From Saprospiraceae bacterium (GTDB taxonomy: Bacteria > Bacteroidota > Bacteroidia > Chitinophagales > Saprospiraceae), in the NCBI GenBank assembly GCA_020631135.1, contig JAHDHU010000012.1, forward strand, positions 11,799 to 56,611: a stretch of DNA of 44,813 nt. The letters are read 5' to 3'. Positions 8,815-16,943 of the stretch are shown here, in pieces. Positions within the stretch are counted from its first letter, which is position 1. Each line of letters begins with the position of its first letter. The notes under the pieces were generated by a model, which saw only the letters and a list, made by a program, of their open reading frames with translations, was not told the origin of the DNA and did not search any database. Both the position numbers and the translations under genes were made by a program.

Positions 8815-10422
8815 ATGATGAGACACGTAGTATTATTTATAGTTCTTTTATATTCCTCTGAGATCTTAGCTCAAAAAGACTATGGTCTCATTGACCATGA
8901 TATTAACCAAGGCAGAGTGATTGATGTTTTGTATACAGATTCAGTCATCTATTATAGTTCTCAAGGCAACAGTCCTATGATGAGCAATTTTTGTGCAATC
9001 GACACAAATGGAATTATTGACAGAAAAGTTATTTACTCAAACCTAAGTTCCAGTTCCAAGATTATTAATGTTGATCCGGATACTTTAATCTCAGTGTATT
9101 ATCATTTGGTGGATTATGATATTGGTCTAGCCGGTCTCGCTATTTTAATTCAAACATCCAATATGGATTCGGTATTCTATTTTGATTTTGAAGACCCCAT
9201 TTTCAACTGGAGTGAATTATACTATTTTCAGGATTTCGAATTTCTCGATAGCATGATTATAGGTTCACAATCAAACAGATTGATGTTTTTAAATCTTTTT
9301 TCTGAAGAACTGAGTACTTACGACTTCAATGAGTCATCCAACTTCAACTTCGTTAGAAACAAGAAAGAGGTGTTTATGTATAATGATACCTCCATTTATA
9401 AGATATATACTGATAAAACTGTCGAACTAATTCACGAAACAGAGGATGATTTATTCTTAATTCAATCAAACAATAGCGATACTTTGTTTTTAGTGTTTGA
9501 TCAACATATAGAGGCAATTGATTTAAGTAATTTATCTTCTACACAATTATTTGACTATGATTTACCCAATAAGGTTAGCGTACAATTAATCAATGACCAT
9601 TTTGTGGTAAAGTCCCGAGATGATTTTGACTTTGATTTTTATACACTCGATTTCCAAGGAAATGAAAATCTCATTTATGAAGGAGTTTACACATCAAATG
9701 ATGCAAGAATAATAAATGGTGACCTTTATACCGTCGAATCACCTGGATATCCTGTTTTCAAGAAAACTTCTTTAAACCAATCTTCAGAAACTGCCGAATG
9801 CCGAGATGTTGATTTGGAATATGCTAGCATAGTGCATATAGAAAAAGAAATTTGGTGGACTAGCACAGACCCAACTACTGGCGAACCAATTGTTCAAGCA
9901 GAGAATAAATATGTTTATGATCTTGTAATTGAAAACTTAACCCAAGACACCATTTACACATTAGATATTTATTCTAATGTTTTCTTTCCTTTTGCATTTG
10001 GACCGTCTCAATTTCTTAGAATTAATGTAAAAAATTTATTGCCCTTTGAGCAACGCATAATCACAGGACAATTTAGTTCATACTATTACGATGTTGTTTT
10101 GGACAAATTGACTTTTTCGATTCCTGGTGCTGATCATTTTCTTGATTGTAATCCGGAAAACAATTCTTTTGAAGTGGTGGATATACCATCAAGTGAAATA
10201 AACATTAGCAGTGAACCTTTAAATATGTTCCCCAACCCCAGCTCTGATTTTCTTTTTTTTTCTCAGGTCTTTGAAAAAGAGATTCCATATAAAATATTTA
10301 GTCAAAATGGCAAAACCATAAGTAAAGGAAAAGCCCGTAATTCCATAGACGTAAATCACATCCCGAAAGGTCTCTATTATATTGAAATAGGAAAAGCTGT
10401 TTTTAAATTTATAAAAAATTAA
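8815..10422 (+). CDS. Secreted protein of unknown function with T9SS type A sorting domain
   Basis: A 535-residue exported protein. An N-terminal signal peptide (hydrophobic core LFIVLLYSSEILAQ, probable cut after AQ) is followed by about 430 Asp/Tyr/Phe-rich residues that I cannot place in a family; recurring beta-strand-like segments suggest a propeller or beta-sandwich, but no repeat unit was confirmed. The last 70 or so residues (from NMFPNPSSDFLFF to GLYYIEIGKAVFKFIKN) form a T9SS type A sorting domain, which directs outer-membrane passage and surface attachment or release. Two ATGs lie in a row at 8815 and 8818; either may be used. It probably stands alone. Confidence 0.85.
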   Translation: MMRHVVLFIVLLYSSEILAQKDYGLIDHDINQGRVIDVLYTDSVIYYSSQGNSPMMSNFCAIDTNGIIDRKVIYSNLSSSSKIINVDPDTLISVYYHLVDYDIGLAGLAILIQTSNMDSVFYFDFEDPIFNWSELYYFQDFEFLDSMIIGSQSNRLMFLNLFSEELSTYDFNESSNFNFVRNKKEVFMYNDTSIYKIYTDKTVELIHETEDDLFLIQSNNSDTLFLVFDQHIEAIDLSNLSSTQLFDYDLPNKVSVQLINDHFVVKSRDDFDFDFYTLDFQGNENLIYEGVYTSNDARIINGDLYTVESPGYPVFKKTSLNQSSETAECRDVDLEYASIVHIEKEIWWTSTDPTTGEPIVQAENKYVYDLVIENLTQDTIYTLDIYSNVFFPFAFGPSQFLRINVKNLLPFEQRIITGQFSSYYYDVVLDKLTFSIPGADHFLDCNPENNSFEVVDIPSSEINISSEPLNMFPNPSSDFLFFSQVFEKEIPYKIFSQNGKTISKGKARNSIDVNHIPKGLYYIEIGKAVFKFIKN

Positions 10423-10436
10423 ATTTGGATAATTAC

Positions 10437-10454
10437 ATTCGGCGGATGCCGAAT
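10437..10454 (+). other. Short perfect hairpin
   Basis: Seven-base-pair stem ATTCGGC / GCCGAAT with a GGAT loop, between the T9SS-sorted gene and the DUF1232 gene. No T-run follows, so it is not a standard intrinsic terminator. It may be an mRNA 3'-end stabiliser or a transcript boundary. Confidence 0.4.
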
Positions 10455-10500
10455 AAGAAATAAAATGAACTATTACTCCCTCTATTAGCGTTTTAATTCT

Positions 10501-10956
10501 ATGAAACTTGATCCAAAAATGCTGACTAGGATTTTAGATTCTTTTCTTTTCGAAAAAATTCTTGAGAAAGCTTCATTTCTGATTACAAAAAATCGGAAGC
10601 TTTCAAGTGTTGCCATTGCTGCTTTGAAGAAGCTTATTAAAACAAGAAGCTTATCAGAGCTAGGTCAGGGAATCATGAGACAAATAAAGCTATTGTCTTC
10701 TCTTACTTATTTTTACGCCAAAGGTCAATATACCGATCTTTCCAAACGAAGTATGATTATTATCGTAGGAAGTATTTTATACTTTATTCTGCCTATAGAT
10801 CTTGTACCAGATTTTATACCGGGCATGGGTTATCTTGACGACATTACCTTAATTGGTTGGGTCTTTTCTACGCTTTCCAAAGAGATAGATTTGTTTGAAA
10901 AATGGTACAAAAAATACAATATGGCCGAAACCATCAAATACATTGATTTAGATTAA
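10501..10956 (+). CDS. DUF1232 (YkvA-like) membrane protein
   Basis: A 151-residue protein with a DUF1232/YkvA core at about residues 75-130: YFYAKGQYTDLSKRSMIIIV, then FILPIDLVPDFIPGMGYLDD. The hydrophobic helix followed by the PxDLxPDxIPxxGYLDD motif is diagnostic of the family. The molecular role of DUF1232 proteins is not established. The N-terminal half is helical and lysine-rich. The following MscS gene is on the same strand but has its own promoter candidate, so co-transcription is uncertain. Confidence 0.85.
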   Translation: MKLDPKMLTRILDSFLFEKILEKASFLITKNRKLSSVAIAALKKLIKTRSLSELGQGIMRQIKLLSSLTYFYAKGQYTDLSKRSMIIIVGSILYFILPIDLVPDFIPGMGYLDDITLIGWVFSTLSKEIDLFEKWYKKYNMAETIKYIDLD

Positions 10957-11008
10957 GCACTTTTAGGTCCAACTACACCTTAAAGTTTAGAATTATTTTT
11001 CGGATTAA

Positions 11009-11016
11009 TATATTTG
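11009..11016 (+). promoter_or_regulatory. Candidate -7 box TATATTTG ahead of the MscS gene
   Basis: Exact TAnnTTTG match. It overlaps an in-frame TTG at 11014, which would therefore lie upstream of the transcription start. This is the main reason to prefer the ATG at 11035 as start of the channel gene. Confidence 0.5.
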
Positions 11017-11034
11017 CATCCAATTTTAGAAGAG

Positions 11035-11853
11035 ATGAACATCGAAAACATTACAGCAAAGGCAACGTCATTGCTTATTGATTATGGACCTCAAGTGCTT
11101 ATGGCAATCTTGACCCTAATTGTAGGATTTTGGATTATTAAAAGAATTGTAAATTTTGCCTCAAAGGCAATCCGCACTGCTGGTACTGATGAAACTTTAG
11201 CCAAATTCTTAGCATCTCTACTCAATATTGTGCTTAAAATCATGCTTTTATTATCGGTAGCTGGAATGTTTGGAATTCCAACCACCTCATTCATAGCGAT
11301 ATTTTCAGCTTTGATGGTCGGTATAGGGATGGCACTAAACGGCACCTTAGGTCATGCAGCTGCTGGTGTCATGCTTATGATTTTTAAACCTTACAAGGTT
11401 GGAGACTTAGTTAAGATAGGTGGAGGATCAACCCTTGGCACAGTCGATAGCATTAACGCCTTCAACACCGTTCTGAAAACATTGGATAACAAACGAATTA
11501 TAATTGGAAATGCCAATGTAACAGGAAATGACATTACCAACATTTCTGGTCAAGGAGAGGTTGGAGTAGAACTTACTTATGGAATTGGTTATGGCGATGA
11601 TATAGACAAAGCCAAAGAAATCATTTTAGAAGTTGGACGTCAATGTCCATATATCTTAGGAAATCCTGCACAAGGTGTGGTAGTCGCCAATTTAGGCGAT
11701 AGTTCTGTAGATTTGGCAACTCGACCTTTTTGCAAATCTGAGCACTATTGGGACGTAATGTTTTATATGCAAGAAAATGTGAAAAAAGAGTTTGACAAAC
11801 AAAACATTGGTATTCCCTATCCTACTATGGATGTGAATGTGATTTCCAATTAG
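11035..11853 (+). CDS. Small-conductance mechanosensitive channel (MscS family)
   Basis: Inner-membrane tension-gated channel that releases solutes on hypo-osmotic shock. With the ATG at 11035 the protein has 272 residues, close to the classic MscS size. Three membrane helices are followed by the pore-lining TM3 (GMALNGTLGHAAAGVMLMIF, with the Gly/Ala pattern typical of MscS), the beta domain (PYKVGDLVKIGG, NANVTGNDITNIS) and the cytoplasmic alpha/beta domain. A longer form from TTG 11014 is open, but that codon sits inside a -7 promoter box. A second, more divergent MscS-family gene is at 19348. Confidence 0.93.
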   Translation: MNIENITAKATSLLIDYGPQVLMAILTLIVGFWIIKRIVNFASKAIRTAGTDETLAKFLASLLNIVLKIMLLLSVAGMFGIPTTSFIAIFSALMVGIGMALNGTLGHAAAGVMLMIFKPYKVGDLVKIGGGSTLGTVDSINAFNTVLKTLDNKRIIIGNANVTGNDITNISGQGEVGVELTYGIGYGDDIDKAKEIILEVGRQCPYILGNPAQGVVVANLGDSSVDLATRPFCKSEHYWDVMFYMQENVKKEFDKQNIGIPYPTMDVNVISN

Positions 11854-11888
11854 ATGTTAAAGTAAGCGTTTGGAATTTTTTAAATTGT

Positions 11889-12743
11889 CTAATTTGTAAT
11901 TGTTACTTCAAACACAACCTGTTCAGCTACATTTCGAACTCCATCATTGGCGCCGACAGAAAACAGATAGTCTCCGTTTACTAATTGAAGCGGAACTTCA
12001 TACTCAAAATTGAATTCATAAAGTTTATCGATCGTTTGATCAAAAGGAAAAACCTGGTCAGTAACAAACGTATTTCCAGACTCCAGTCTTGTATAGGTCA
12101 AATACAAGACTCCATTACCTCCATCACTTAATGATCTTTCATCCGTAACCTGCCCAGCAAAACTTATCGTTTGTCCTTTTTCTATGGTAAACGTACTTTC
12201 TAAGGGATCAGTCACATTCAATATAGGCGCAACATCATCTAAAGGATTCTTGATTTTTAAAGCAAAAACATTAGCTGCTGGATTGTCATTTCCAGATTCA
12301 TCTATTACCTGAATTTGAAAATGATAATTACCACTGGTCACATTACTTGGAACATCTAAAACCCTGGATACCACAGAACTCAAGCCTGAAATATCTTGAA
12401 TATCTAAAACTGTCCAATCTTCTGTTTCATTATTTACGTTCGGAACCACATCGATTGCACCACCTCCCAGACCATGACCATGACAATCAAAATTATTATG
12501 TATATCAATCTTATATTGAGATAGTGCTTGGTCATCATTAAAAACTACATCAAAAGCCAATTCATCTCCTCCTGTTAAGTTGAAAACCGTGGGTTCAATT
12601 GTACCACAGATGACGTCTTCTGAAGGTGTCGGTAAGTACTGGACAACTTCCATTGTAGGTGACGTTAAATCTATGTTATCCTCGCATCCCATAAAGATCA
12701 AAATGCCGACAAGAACAATATATTTAATTTTTATCAAGTTCAT
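11889..12743 (-). CDS. DUF4625 lipoprotein of the metal-linked TonB locus
   Basis: A 284-residue lipoprotein: signal peptide with lipobox FMGC (Cys at residue 20), then two DUF4625-like Ig-type segments. The first carries the family signature IDIHNNFDCHGHG, a His/Cys cluster that could bind metal. The second half repeats the beta-sandwich pattern (ILNVTDPLESTFTIEKGQTISFAGQVTDERSLSDGG is split over 12200-12100). DUF4625 proteins are found beside TonB receptors in Bacteroidota. This gene is divergent from the receptor at 12804 across 60 bases, so both promoters must share that gap. I infer a surface or periplasmic metal-binding accessory; the ligand is unproven. Confidence 0.85.
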   Translation of the reverse strand: MNLIKIKYIVLVGILIFMGCEDNIDLTSPTMEVVQYLPTPSEDVICGTIEPTVFNLTGGDELAFDVVFNDDQALSQYKIDIHNNFDCHGHGLGGGAIDVVPNVNNETEDWTVLDIQDISGLSSVVSRVLDVPSNVTSGNYHFQIQVIDESGNDNPAANVFALKIKNPLDDVAPILNVTDPLESTFTIEKGQTISFAGQVTDERSLSDGGNGVLYLTYTRLESGNTFVTDQVFPFDQTIDKLYEFNFEYEVPLQLVNGDYLFSVGANDGVRNVAEQVVFEVTITN

Positions 12744-12803
12744 TATTTGTTATTCAAATTAGAATTTATTTACTTTTAATTTCTCTCTTCCATACCCTAA
12801 TTA

Positions 12804-15185
12804 ATGCTAAACTTTTCAATCAGGATTTTATTTATTTGTACAATAATTTTGTGCCAAACAAACTTATTTAGTCAGGTAAGTGGACTCGTTTCTGATGAAC
12901 ATAATTTACCCTTACCTGGTGCAACGGTTTTGCTTTTTCCGGACAGCACACAAACCATAACTGATTCTAAAGGGCGATTCGAATTCCAAAATCTAACTGA
13001 TTATCGTTACGAAATCAGGTGCTCTTATATCGGATTTGTGACTGATACCACATTCGTGAATGTAGAAAGTGGCAAATCTCAATACCTAAAAATATTTCTA
13101 GATCACGATTACAATATTATTCAAACGATAGTTGTATCTGATGAACATGCCAAGCTTGAACAAACACTTCAAAATGAACATATACACGAAGATTTTCTTC
13201 AAAGAAACCTAGAAGGCTCGTTTGCGAAAACCATTGAGAAACTTCCTGGTATCAGTGCAATAAACGTTGGTGTCGGAATTGCAAAACCAGTAATTCGAGG
13301 TCTTTCATCTAACCGAATTATTGTAAACCATCAAGGTATAAAACAAGAAAGTCAACAATGGGGAAGCGATCATGGATTAGAAATTGATCAATTTGATGTA
13401 GAAAGTGTGGAAATCATCAAAGGACCAGGTTCTTTACAATATGGCTCAGATGGACTAGGTGGTGTAATAAATATTATGCCTGACAAGATATTACCTAAAA
13501 ACACTTTTTCTGGTAGTATTCTTGGCGTTCACAAAACCAATAATTTTCACTGGGGTGGCTCAGCAAAATTAGGTTTAAATCTAAATGATTGGTTTTTGAC
13601 TACCCGTTACTCTAAACAAGAATTCTCCGACTATGGTGTACCGGATTCCACATTTACTTACAATTCGTTTGCCCTTCCTATTTATGATGAAAGGCTAAAG
13701 AATACTGCAGGCAAAGAAAACAACATTAGTATAAATGCAGGTGTGAAAAAATATTGGGGTATCACCCGTCTTTTATACAGCCATTATTCACTCCAAGCTG
13801 GTTTGTTCAGTGGTGCAATCGGTATTCCAAGATCTTATGCCTTAACACATGATGGAAGTTATAGAGATATTGATGTACCGAGTCAAGAAGTTGATCATTA
13901 TCGAGTTTCTCTTAATCAAATAATCTTTTTTGGAAACAACCACTTAGCTTTTGATGTCGGATTTCAACGAAATTTGCGAAGAGAATTTTCGGAACCGGAA
14001 TTCCATAGTATTCCCATTACGCAGTTGGAAGATCCAAATGACAAATTGGCCATTGAGCTTTTGCTCGAAACATTCAGCATCGCAGGTCATTATGAACATA
14101 TCTATCCAAACCATTGGAAAAATATTATTGGCACAAATGTACAATGGCAACACAATCAGCGTGATGGATTCGAACATTTGCTTCCGGAATTCAAAACTTT
14201 CCGAGGAGGTTTATATTCCATCACAGAAAAAGAAATGAACGAAAATTTGCTGATGAACGCCGGTCTTCGTTTTGATCTTGGTCGAAACAATACTGAATTT
14301 TACCGTCAATTTATTTGGGACAGCAATGTCAATATTGTAGACTCATTAATCTCCCCTGCAACCGATGACCTGTTTTTTAATTGGTCGGCATCAGTGGGTT
14401 CTAATCTAAAACTCAAAGATGGCATTTGGACAATCAAAGCAAATATTGGTAAAAGCTTTAGAGTACCCTATCCAGCCGAAACAGTTTCAAACGGTGTCCA
14501 TCATGGAACGTTTCGACATGAAGTTGGCACTCCTGATTTAAAATCCGAACATGGTTATCAGCTTGATCTTGGAGCTCATTGGCAAAAATCTAAGTTTAGT
14601 GGTAGTCTCGCCCTATATTTCAATTATTTTGACAATTACATTTATTTAGGTCCAACCTTTCCAGCACGTTTTTCACCGTTACCAGAAGCTGGTCAAATAT
14701 TTAGATATAGACAAGATGATGCCATATATACCGGATTTGAAATTCAATGGGAGTGGCTGGCATCTCACAAAATCAAGTTGAATCAAGCAATAGATTTTAT
14801 TCAAAGCTATAATCCTAAAACCAACCTAGCACTACCCTTTACTCCTCAACCTTCTATAAGGACTGACTTCAATTTTAATCCAGTTGAAAACAACTTATTT
14901 GAAGAATCTTACATACAGCTTTCTCATCAATATCACTTTGCAGCCTCTGGCGCTTCAAGAACTGATAGATCTGAACAAAACACTCCAGCATATCAGTTAT
15001 TCGATATCGGAATCGGCACTAATCTACATCTGGGAAAACAAGAAATAAATATTAATTGTCAGGTGCAGAACTTTTTCAACACCAAATACTTGGCACACTT
15101 AAGTCGCTATCGTCTTATCAATGTTCCTGAACAAGGAAGAAACATTGTGATAACAATAAAGGTCCCTTTCAACGGTAAGTTATAA
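12804..15185 (+). CDS. TonB-dependent receptor with carboxypeptidase-like N-terminal domain, probable metal uptake
   Basis: Outer-membrane active transporter, 793 residues. A signal peptide (to about residue 24) is followed by a CarbopepD_reg-like domain (VSGLVSDEHNLPLPGATV, about 25-105), a plug domain (ISAINVGVGIAKPVIRGLSS, VESVEIIKGPGSLQYGSDGLGGVINI) and a 22-strand-type barrel that ends in the C-terminal segment NIVITIKVPF. His residues between the regulatory and plug domains (SDEHAKLEQTLQNEHIHEDF) and the flanking His-rich small proteins fit a Zn/Cu-type receptor better than a siderophore one; this is inference. No SusD homologue follows, so it is not a SusCD glycan system. Confidence 0.92.
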   Translation: MLNFSIRILFICTIILCQTNLFSQVSGLVSDEHNLPLPGATVLLFPDSTQTITDSKGRFEFQNLTDYRYEIRCSYIGFVTDTTFVNVESGKSQYLKIFLDHDYNIIQTIVVSDEHAKLEQTLQNEHIHEDFLQRNLEGSFAKTIEKLPGISAINVGVGIAKPVIRGLSSNRIIVNHQGIKQESQQWGSDHGLEIDQFDVESVEIIKGPGSLQYGSDGLGGVINIMPDKILPKNTFSGSILGVHKTNNFHWGGSAKLGLNLNDWFLTTRYSKQEFSDYGVPDSTFTYNSFALPIYDERLKNTAGKENNISINAGVKKYWGITRLLYSHYSLQAGLFSGAIGIPRSYALTHDGSYRDIDVPSQEVDHYRVSLNQIIFFGNNHLAFDVGFQRNLRREFSEPEFHSIPITQLEDPNDKLAIELLLETFSIAGHYEHIYPNHWKNIIGTNVQWQHNQRDGFEHLLPEFKTFRGGLYSITEKEMNENLLMNAGLRFDLGRNNTEFYRQFIWDSNVNIVDSLISPATDDLFFNWSASVGSNLKLKDGIWTIKANIGKSFRVPYPAETVSNGVHHGTFRHEVGTPDLKSEHGYQLDLGAHWQKSKFSGSLALYFNYFDNYIYLGPTFPARFSPLPEAGQIFRYRQDDAIYTGFEIQWEWLASHKIKLNQAIDFIQSYNPKTNLALPFTPQPSIRTDFNFNPVENNLFEESYIQLSHQYHFAASGASRTDRSEQNTPAYQLFDIGIGTNLHLGKQEININCQVQNFFNTKYLAHLSRYRLINVPEQGRNIVITIKVPFNGKL

Positions 15186-15225
15186 AAGGTATTGGCAAAG
15201 ACACTTTGGACCCTACCAATACCTT
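15186..15225. terminator. Bidirectional terminator-like hairpin between convergent genes
   Basis: Ten-base-pair stem AAGGTATTGG (15186-15195) / CCAATACCTT (15216-15225) with a 20-base loop. It lies between the end of the TonB receptor and the end of the convergent lipoprotein gene. It has no long T-run, so terminator efficiency is uncertain. Confidence 0.55.
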
Positions 15226-15232
15226 AAACCTA

Positions 15233-15634
15233 TTATTGAAGACAAAACTCAGCTTCCGAAATCTCTTTTTCTTCACAATCATGATCCTTGCAAGCTTCTA
15301 CTTCTATGTGAAAGCAAGTACCTGAAGGATAACTACATAAATCCATTGCACCTTCTATCTCAAAGGTTTTGTCATGATTATGCTCATCGTATTCGAAAAC
15401 AACATCATCTACATCTCCTTCCCTATGAATAAGAACCTCGACTTCATGATTTTCTTCAGATGCACTGATTTCAATGTGAACATTTACATCGGCACAGTCA
15501 GCCATTGCCACTGTACCACCATCAACTGGTTCATCAAATGTGATGGTAATTTCATTTCCATCTTCATCACAACCAGTGATAAACAAGCCAAATAAAACAA
15601 AGGCTAATAAGTAACTAAATTGGAATTTTTTCAT
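15233..15634 (-). CDS. Small acidic His-rich lipoprotein
   Basis: A 133-residue lipoprotein if started at the ATG at 15634 (MKKFQF), which gives a clean signal peptide and lipobox FITGC; a 12-residue extension upstream is open but adds nothing useful. The mature part is very acidic and carries DEHNHDKTFE and CKDHDCEEKE, possible metal ligands. It looks like one beta-sandwich domain similar in style to DUF4625, but I cannot assign it firmly. It lies 154 bases downstream of the small secreted protein on the same strand and converges on the TonB receptor, so it is likely part of the same locus. Confidence 0.75.
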   Translation of the reverse strand: MKKFQFSYLLAFVLFGLFITGCDEDGNEITITFDEPVDGGTVAMADCADVNVHIEISASEENHEVEVLIHREGDVDDVVFEYDEHNHDKTFEIEGAMDLCSYPSGTCFHIEVEACKDHDCEEKEISEAEFCLQ

Positions 15635-15788
15635 AATTAAATTTTTAACGAAAAAAAATACTTGATACAAGTCATAATTCTCGTCTATAAATATGATTCA
15701 AGAATAATTTTTAATAAGAAAGTATACAACGAGTGATATCGCTGAAAGCTATTTACAAAGCATTAAGGCTTCTGTTAAATCAAACAAA

Positions 15789-16130
15789 CTAAACTGCCAA
15801 AATTTGAGGTGGCCCTCGTAAAAAAGAAAAATGATGTTTCGGTATTTGATATAAATCTTCGGAAAGAATTCCCTTGTCTTCAATTATTCGCTCCGAACAC
15901 TTTATCTCCAAAGTAAGGTCAACAAATTGAGATGGTTCAAATTGAAACAAACAAATTCCACATATATCGTGACCATTATTTGATTCTATAAAACTTTGTT
16001 CACTAGAATCCAAAAATGTATCATGACCATGACCGCAAATCTTATGTACACTCTGCAGAACAAGCGCCTGAGAAATGAGTACCACTAAAAACATTGCGGT
16101 TATCGAACGATATATTGGATTAAAGTTCAA
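15789..16130 (-). CDS. Small exported Cys/His protein at the metal-uptake locus
   Basis: 113 residues from a TTG at 16130, which follows an in-frame TAA by two codons. An ATG start at 16094 would lose the basic residues before the hydrophobic signal (MFLVVLISQALVLQS), so TTG is preferred. The mature part has CGHGHD and HDICGICLFQF (a CxxC) and ends in LRGPPQILAV. Small proteins with this Cys/His content and an RGPP tail occur next to TonB receptors in Bacteroidota; function is not known to me. Two overlapping promoters and a perfect palindrome lie directly upstream, pointing to control by a repressor. Confidence 0.7.
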   Translation of the reverse strand: MNFNPIYRSITAMFLVVLISQALVLQSVHKICGHGHDTFLDSSEQSFIESNNGHDICGICLFQFEPSQFVDLTLEIKCSERIIEDKGILSEDLYQIPKHHFSFLRGPPQILAV

Positions 16131-16144
16131 AACTTACTGATCTA

Positions 16145-16182
16145 CAAAGTTAAGCAAATATAGGATAAATGCAACACTGTTG
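16145..16182 (-). promoter_or_regulatory. Two overlapping Bacteroidota promoters ahead of the Cys/His protein
   Basis: On the minus strand two promoter readings fit. One has TTG, a 20-base spacer and TATATTTG (box at 16155-16162). The other has TTG, a 19-base spacer and TAACTTTG (box at 16145-16152). Both -33 TTG elements lie inside the palindrome at 16170-16184. The boxes end 24 and 14 bases before the TTG start codon. Confidence 0.6.
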
Positions 16183-16184
16183 CA
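16170..16184. promoter_or_regulatory. Perfect 7-1-7 palindrome, candidate Fur/Zur-family operator
   Basis: TGCAACACTGTTGCA is a perfect 7-1-7 inverted repeat, the layout typical of Fur-superfamily boxes (Fur, Zur, PerR). It covers the -33 region and spacer of the promoters of the Cys/His protein gene, where a bound repressor would block RNA polymerase. Assignment to Zur rather than another dimeric repressor is inference from the His-rich gene set. Confidence 0.55.
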
Positions 16185-16220
16185 AAGTATGCTTAATGCT
16201 GACATATCTCGAAAGAAAAT

Positions 16221-16256
16221 AAAAAAAGCCTCGACATTATTAAGTCGAAGCTTTTT
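16221..16256 (-). terminator. Intrinsic terminator of tRNA-Gln
   Basis: On the minus strand a stem of about 13 pairs (AAAAAGCTTCGAC / GTCGAGGCTTTTT with one G.T pair) runs into T-rich sequence just after the 3' end of tRNA-Gln. Confidence 0.75.
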
Positions 16257-16258
16257 AG

Positions 16259-16330
16259 TTGACCCACTAGGACTCGAACCTAGAATGACGGTACCAAAAA
16301 CCGTAGTGTTGCCAATTACACCATGGGTCA
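16259..16330 (-). tRNA. tRNA-Gln (anticodon TTG)
   Basis: Full cloverleaf on the minus strand. The acceptor stem is TGACCCA / TGGGTCA, the anticodon stem ACGGT / ACCGT encloses the loop TTTTGGT with anticodon TTG, and the T arm contains GGTTCGAGTCC. The unusual U1-A72 pair is normal for tRNA-Gln. The CCA end is not encoded. It is followed by its own terminator. Confidence 0.95.
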
Positions 16331-16394
16331 TCCATTTAATGGACTGCAAAATTAAAATAATTCTATTGTACAGTAAAGACTGGAGCTTATTTTT

Positions 16395-16943
16395 TTAATC
16401 CACTTTTTTATAGATCGAATTCAGATTCCTTCCCTGGTTATCATAATCCAATCCATAACCTATAACAAATTTGTCTTCAATAGACGATCCTATATAATCA
16501 ATTTTATAATTATGTAGAAAAGCCTCTCTTTTAAAAAGCAAAGAAGCCAATTTAATACTAGCAGCACCCGATGCTGTCAGAACTTTTAAAAATTCATTTA
16601 ATGTATTACCGGTATCGATGATATCTTCTATTACGATAATGTCTCGATCTTTCACATCTAATTCCAATCCCAAAAGTTTTTCAATATTTCCACTGGATTC
16701 AAGTCCTTGATAGCTTTTGAGTTTCACGAATGTGGATTCGCAATCAAAAGGAATTTTTCTAAGCAAATCTGCAGCAAAGACAAAAGCTCCATTTAATACA
16801 ATGATAAAAAGAGGAGATTTTTCCTTAAAGTCATCATAAATGGTTTGGGCCATTTGTTCTACAATGGATTGGATAGAATCCTTATCTATGTAAGGTTCGA
16901 ACTTTAAATCACCAAATTCAACTAGCTTCGGATTATAATCCAT
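16395..16943 (-). CDS. hpt: Hypoxanthine phosphoribosyltransferase
   Basis: Purine salvage enzyme that makes IMP/GMP from hypoxanthine/guanine and PRPP. With the ATG at 16943 it has 182 residues, normal for the family; a TTG three codons upstream is also open. The PRPP-binding loop VIVIEDIIDTGNTL is intact, the N-terminal PPi-loop region is LFIIVLNGAFVFAADLLRKI, and SFVKLKSYQG covers the flexible loop. The start overlaps the end of the M28 peptidase gene by 11 bases, so the two are coupled. tRNA-Gln lies just downstream on the same strand. Confidence 0.93.
   Translation of the reverse strand: MDYNPKLVEFGDLKFEPYIDKDSIQSIVEQMAQTIYDDFKEKSPLFIIVLNGAFVFAADLLRKIPFDCESTFVKLKSYQGLESSGNIEKLLGLELDVKDRDIIVIEDIIDTGNTLNEFLKVLTASGAASIKLASLLFKREAFLHNYKIDYIGSSIEDKFVIGYGLDYDNQGRNLNSIYKKVD

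Noticed and set aside
11014-11034. TTG start of the MscS gene at 11014
   Set aside because: The codon lies inside the -7 promoter box; ATG 11035 gives the usual family N-terminus.
13951-14238. Overlapping open frames inside the TonB receptor gene
   Set aside because: They are in other frames of a well-supported gene and have no family features.
12804-15185. SusCD-type glycan uptake system
   Set aside because: No SusD homologue or glycoside hydrolase is present, and the neighbours are DUF4625 and His-rich small proteins.
16134-16398. Open frames on both strands around tRNA-Gln
   Set aside because: They cover the tRNA, its terminator and the palindrome; no protein-like composition.
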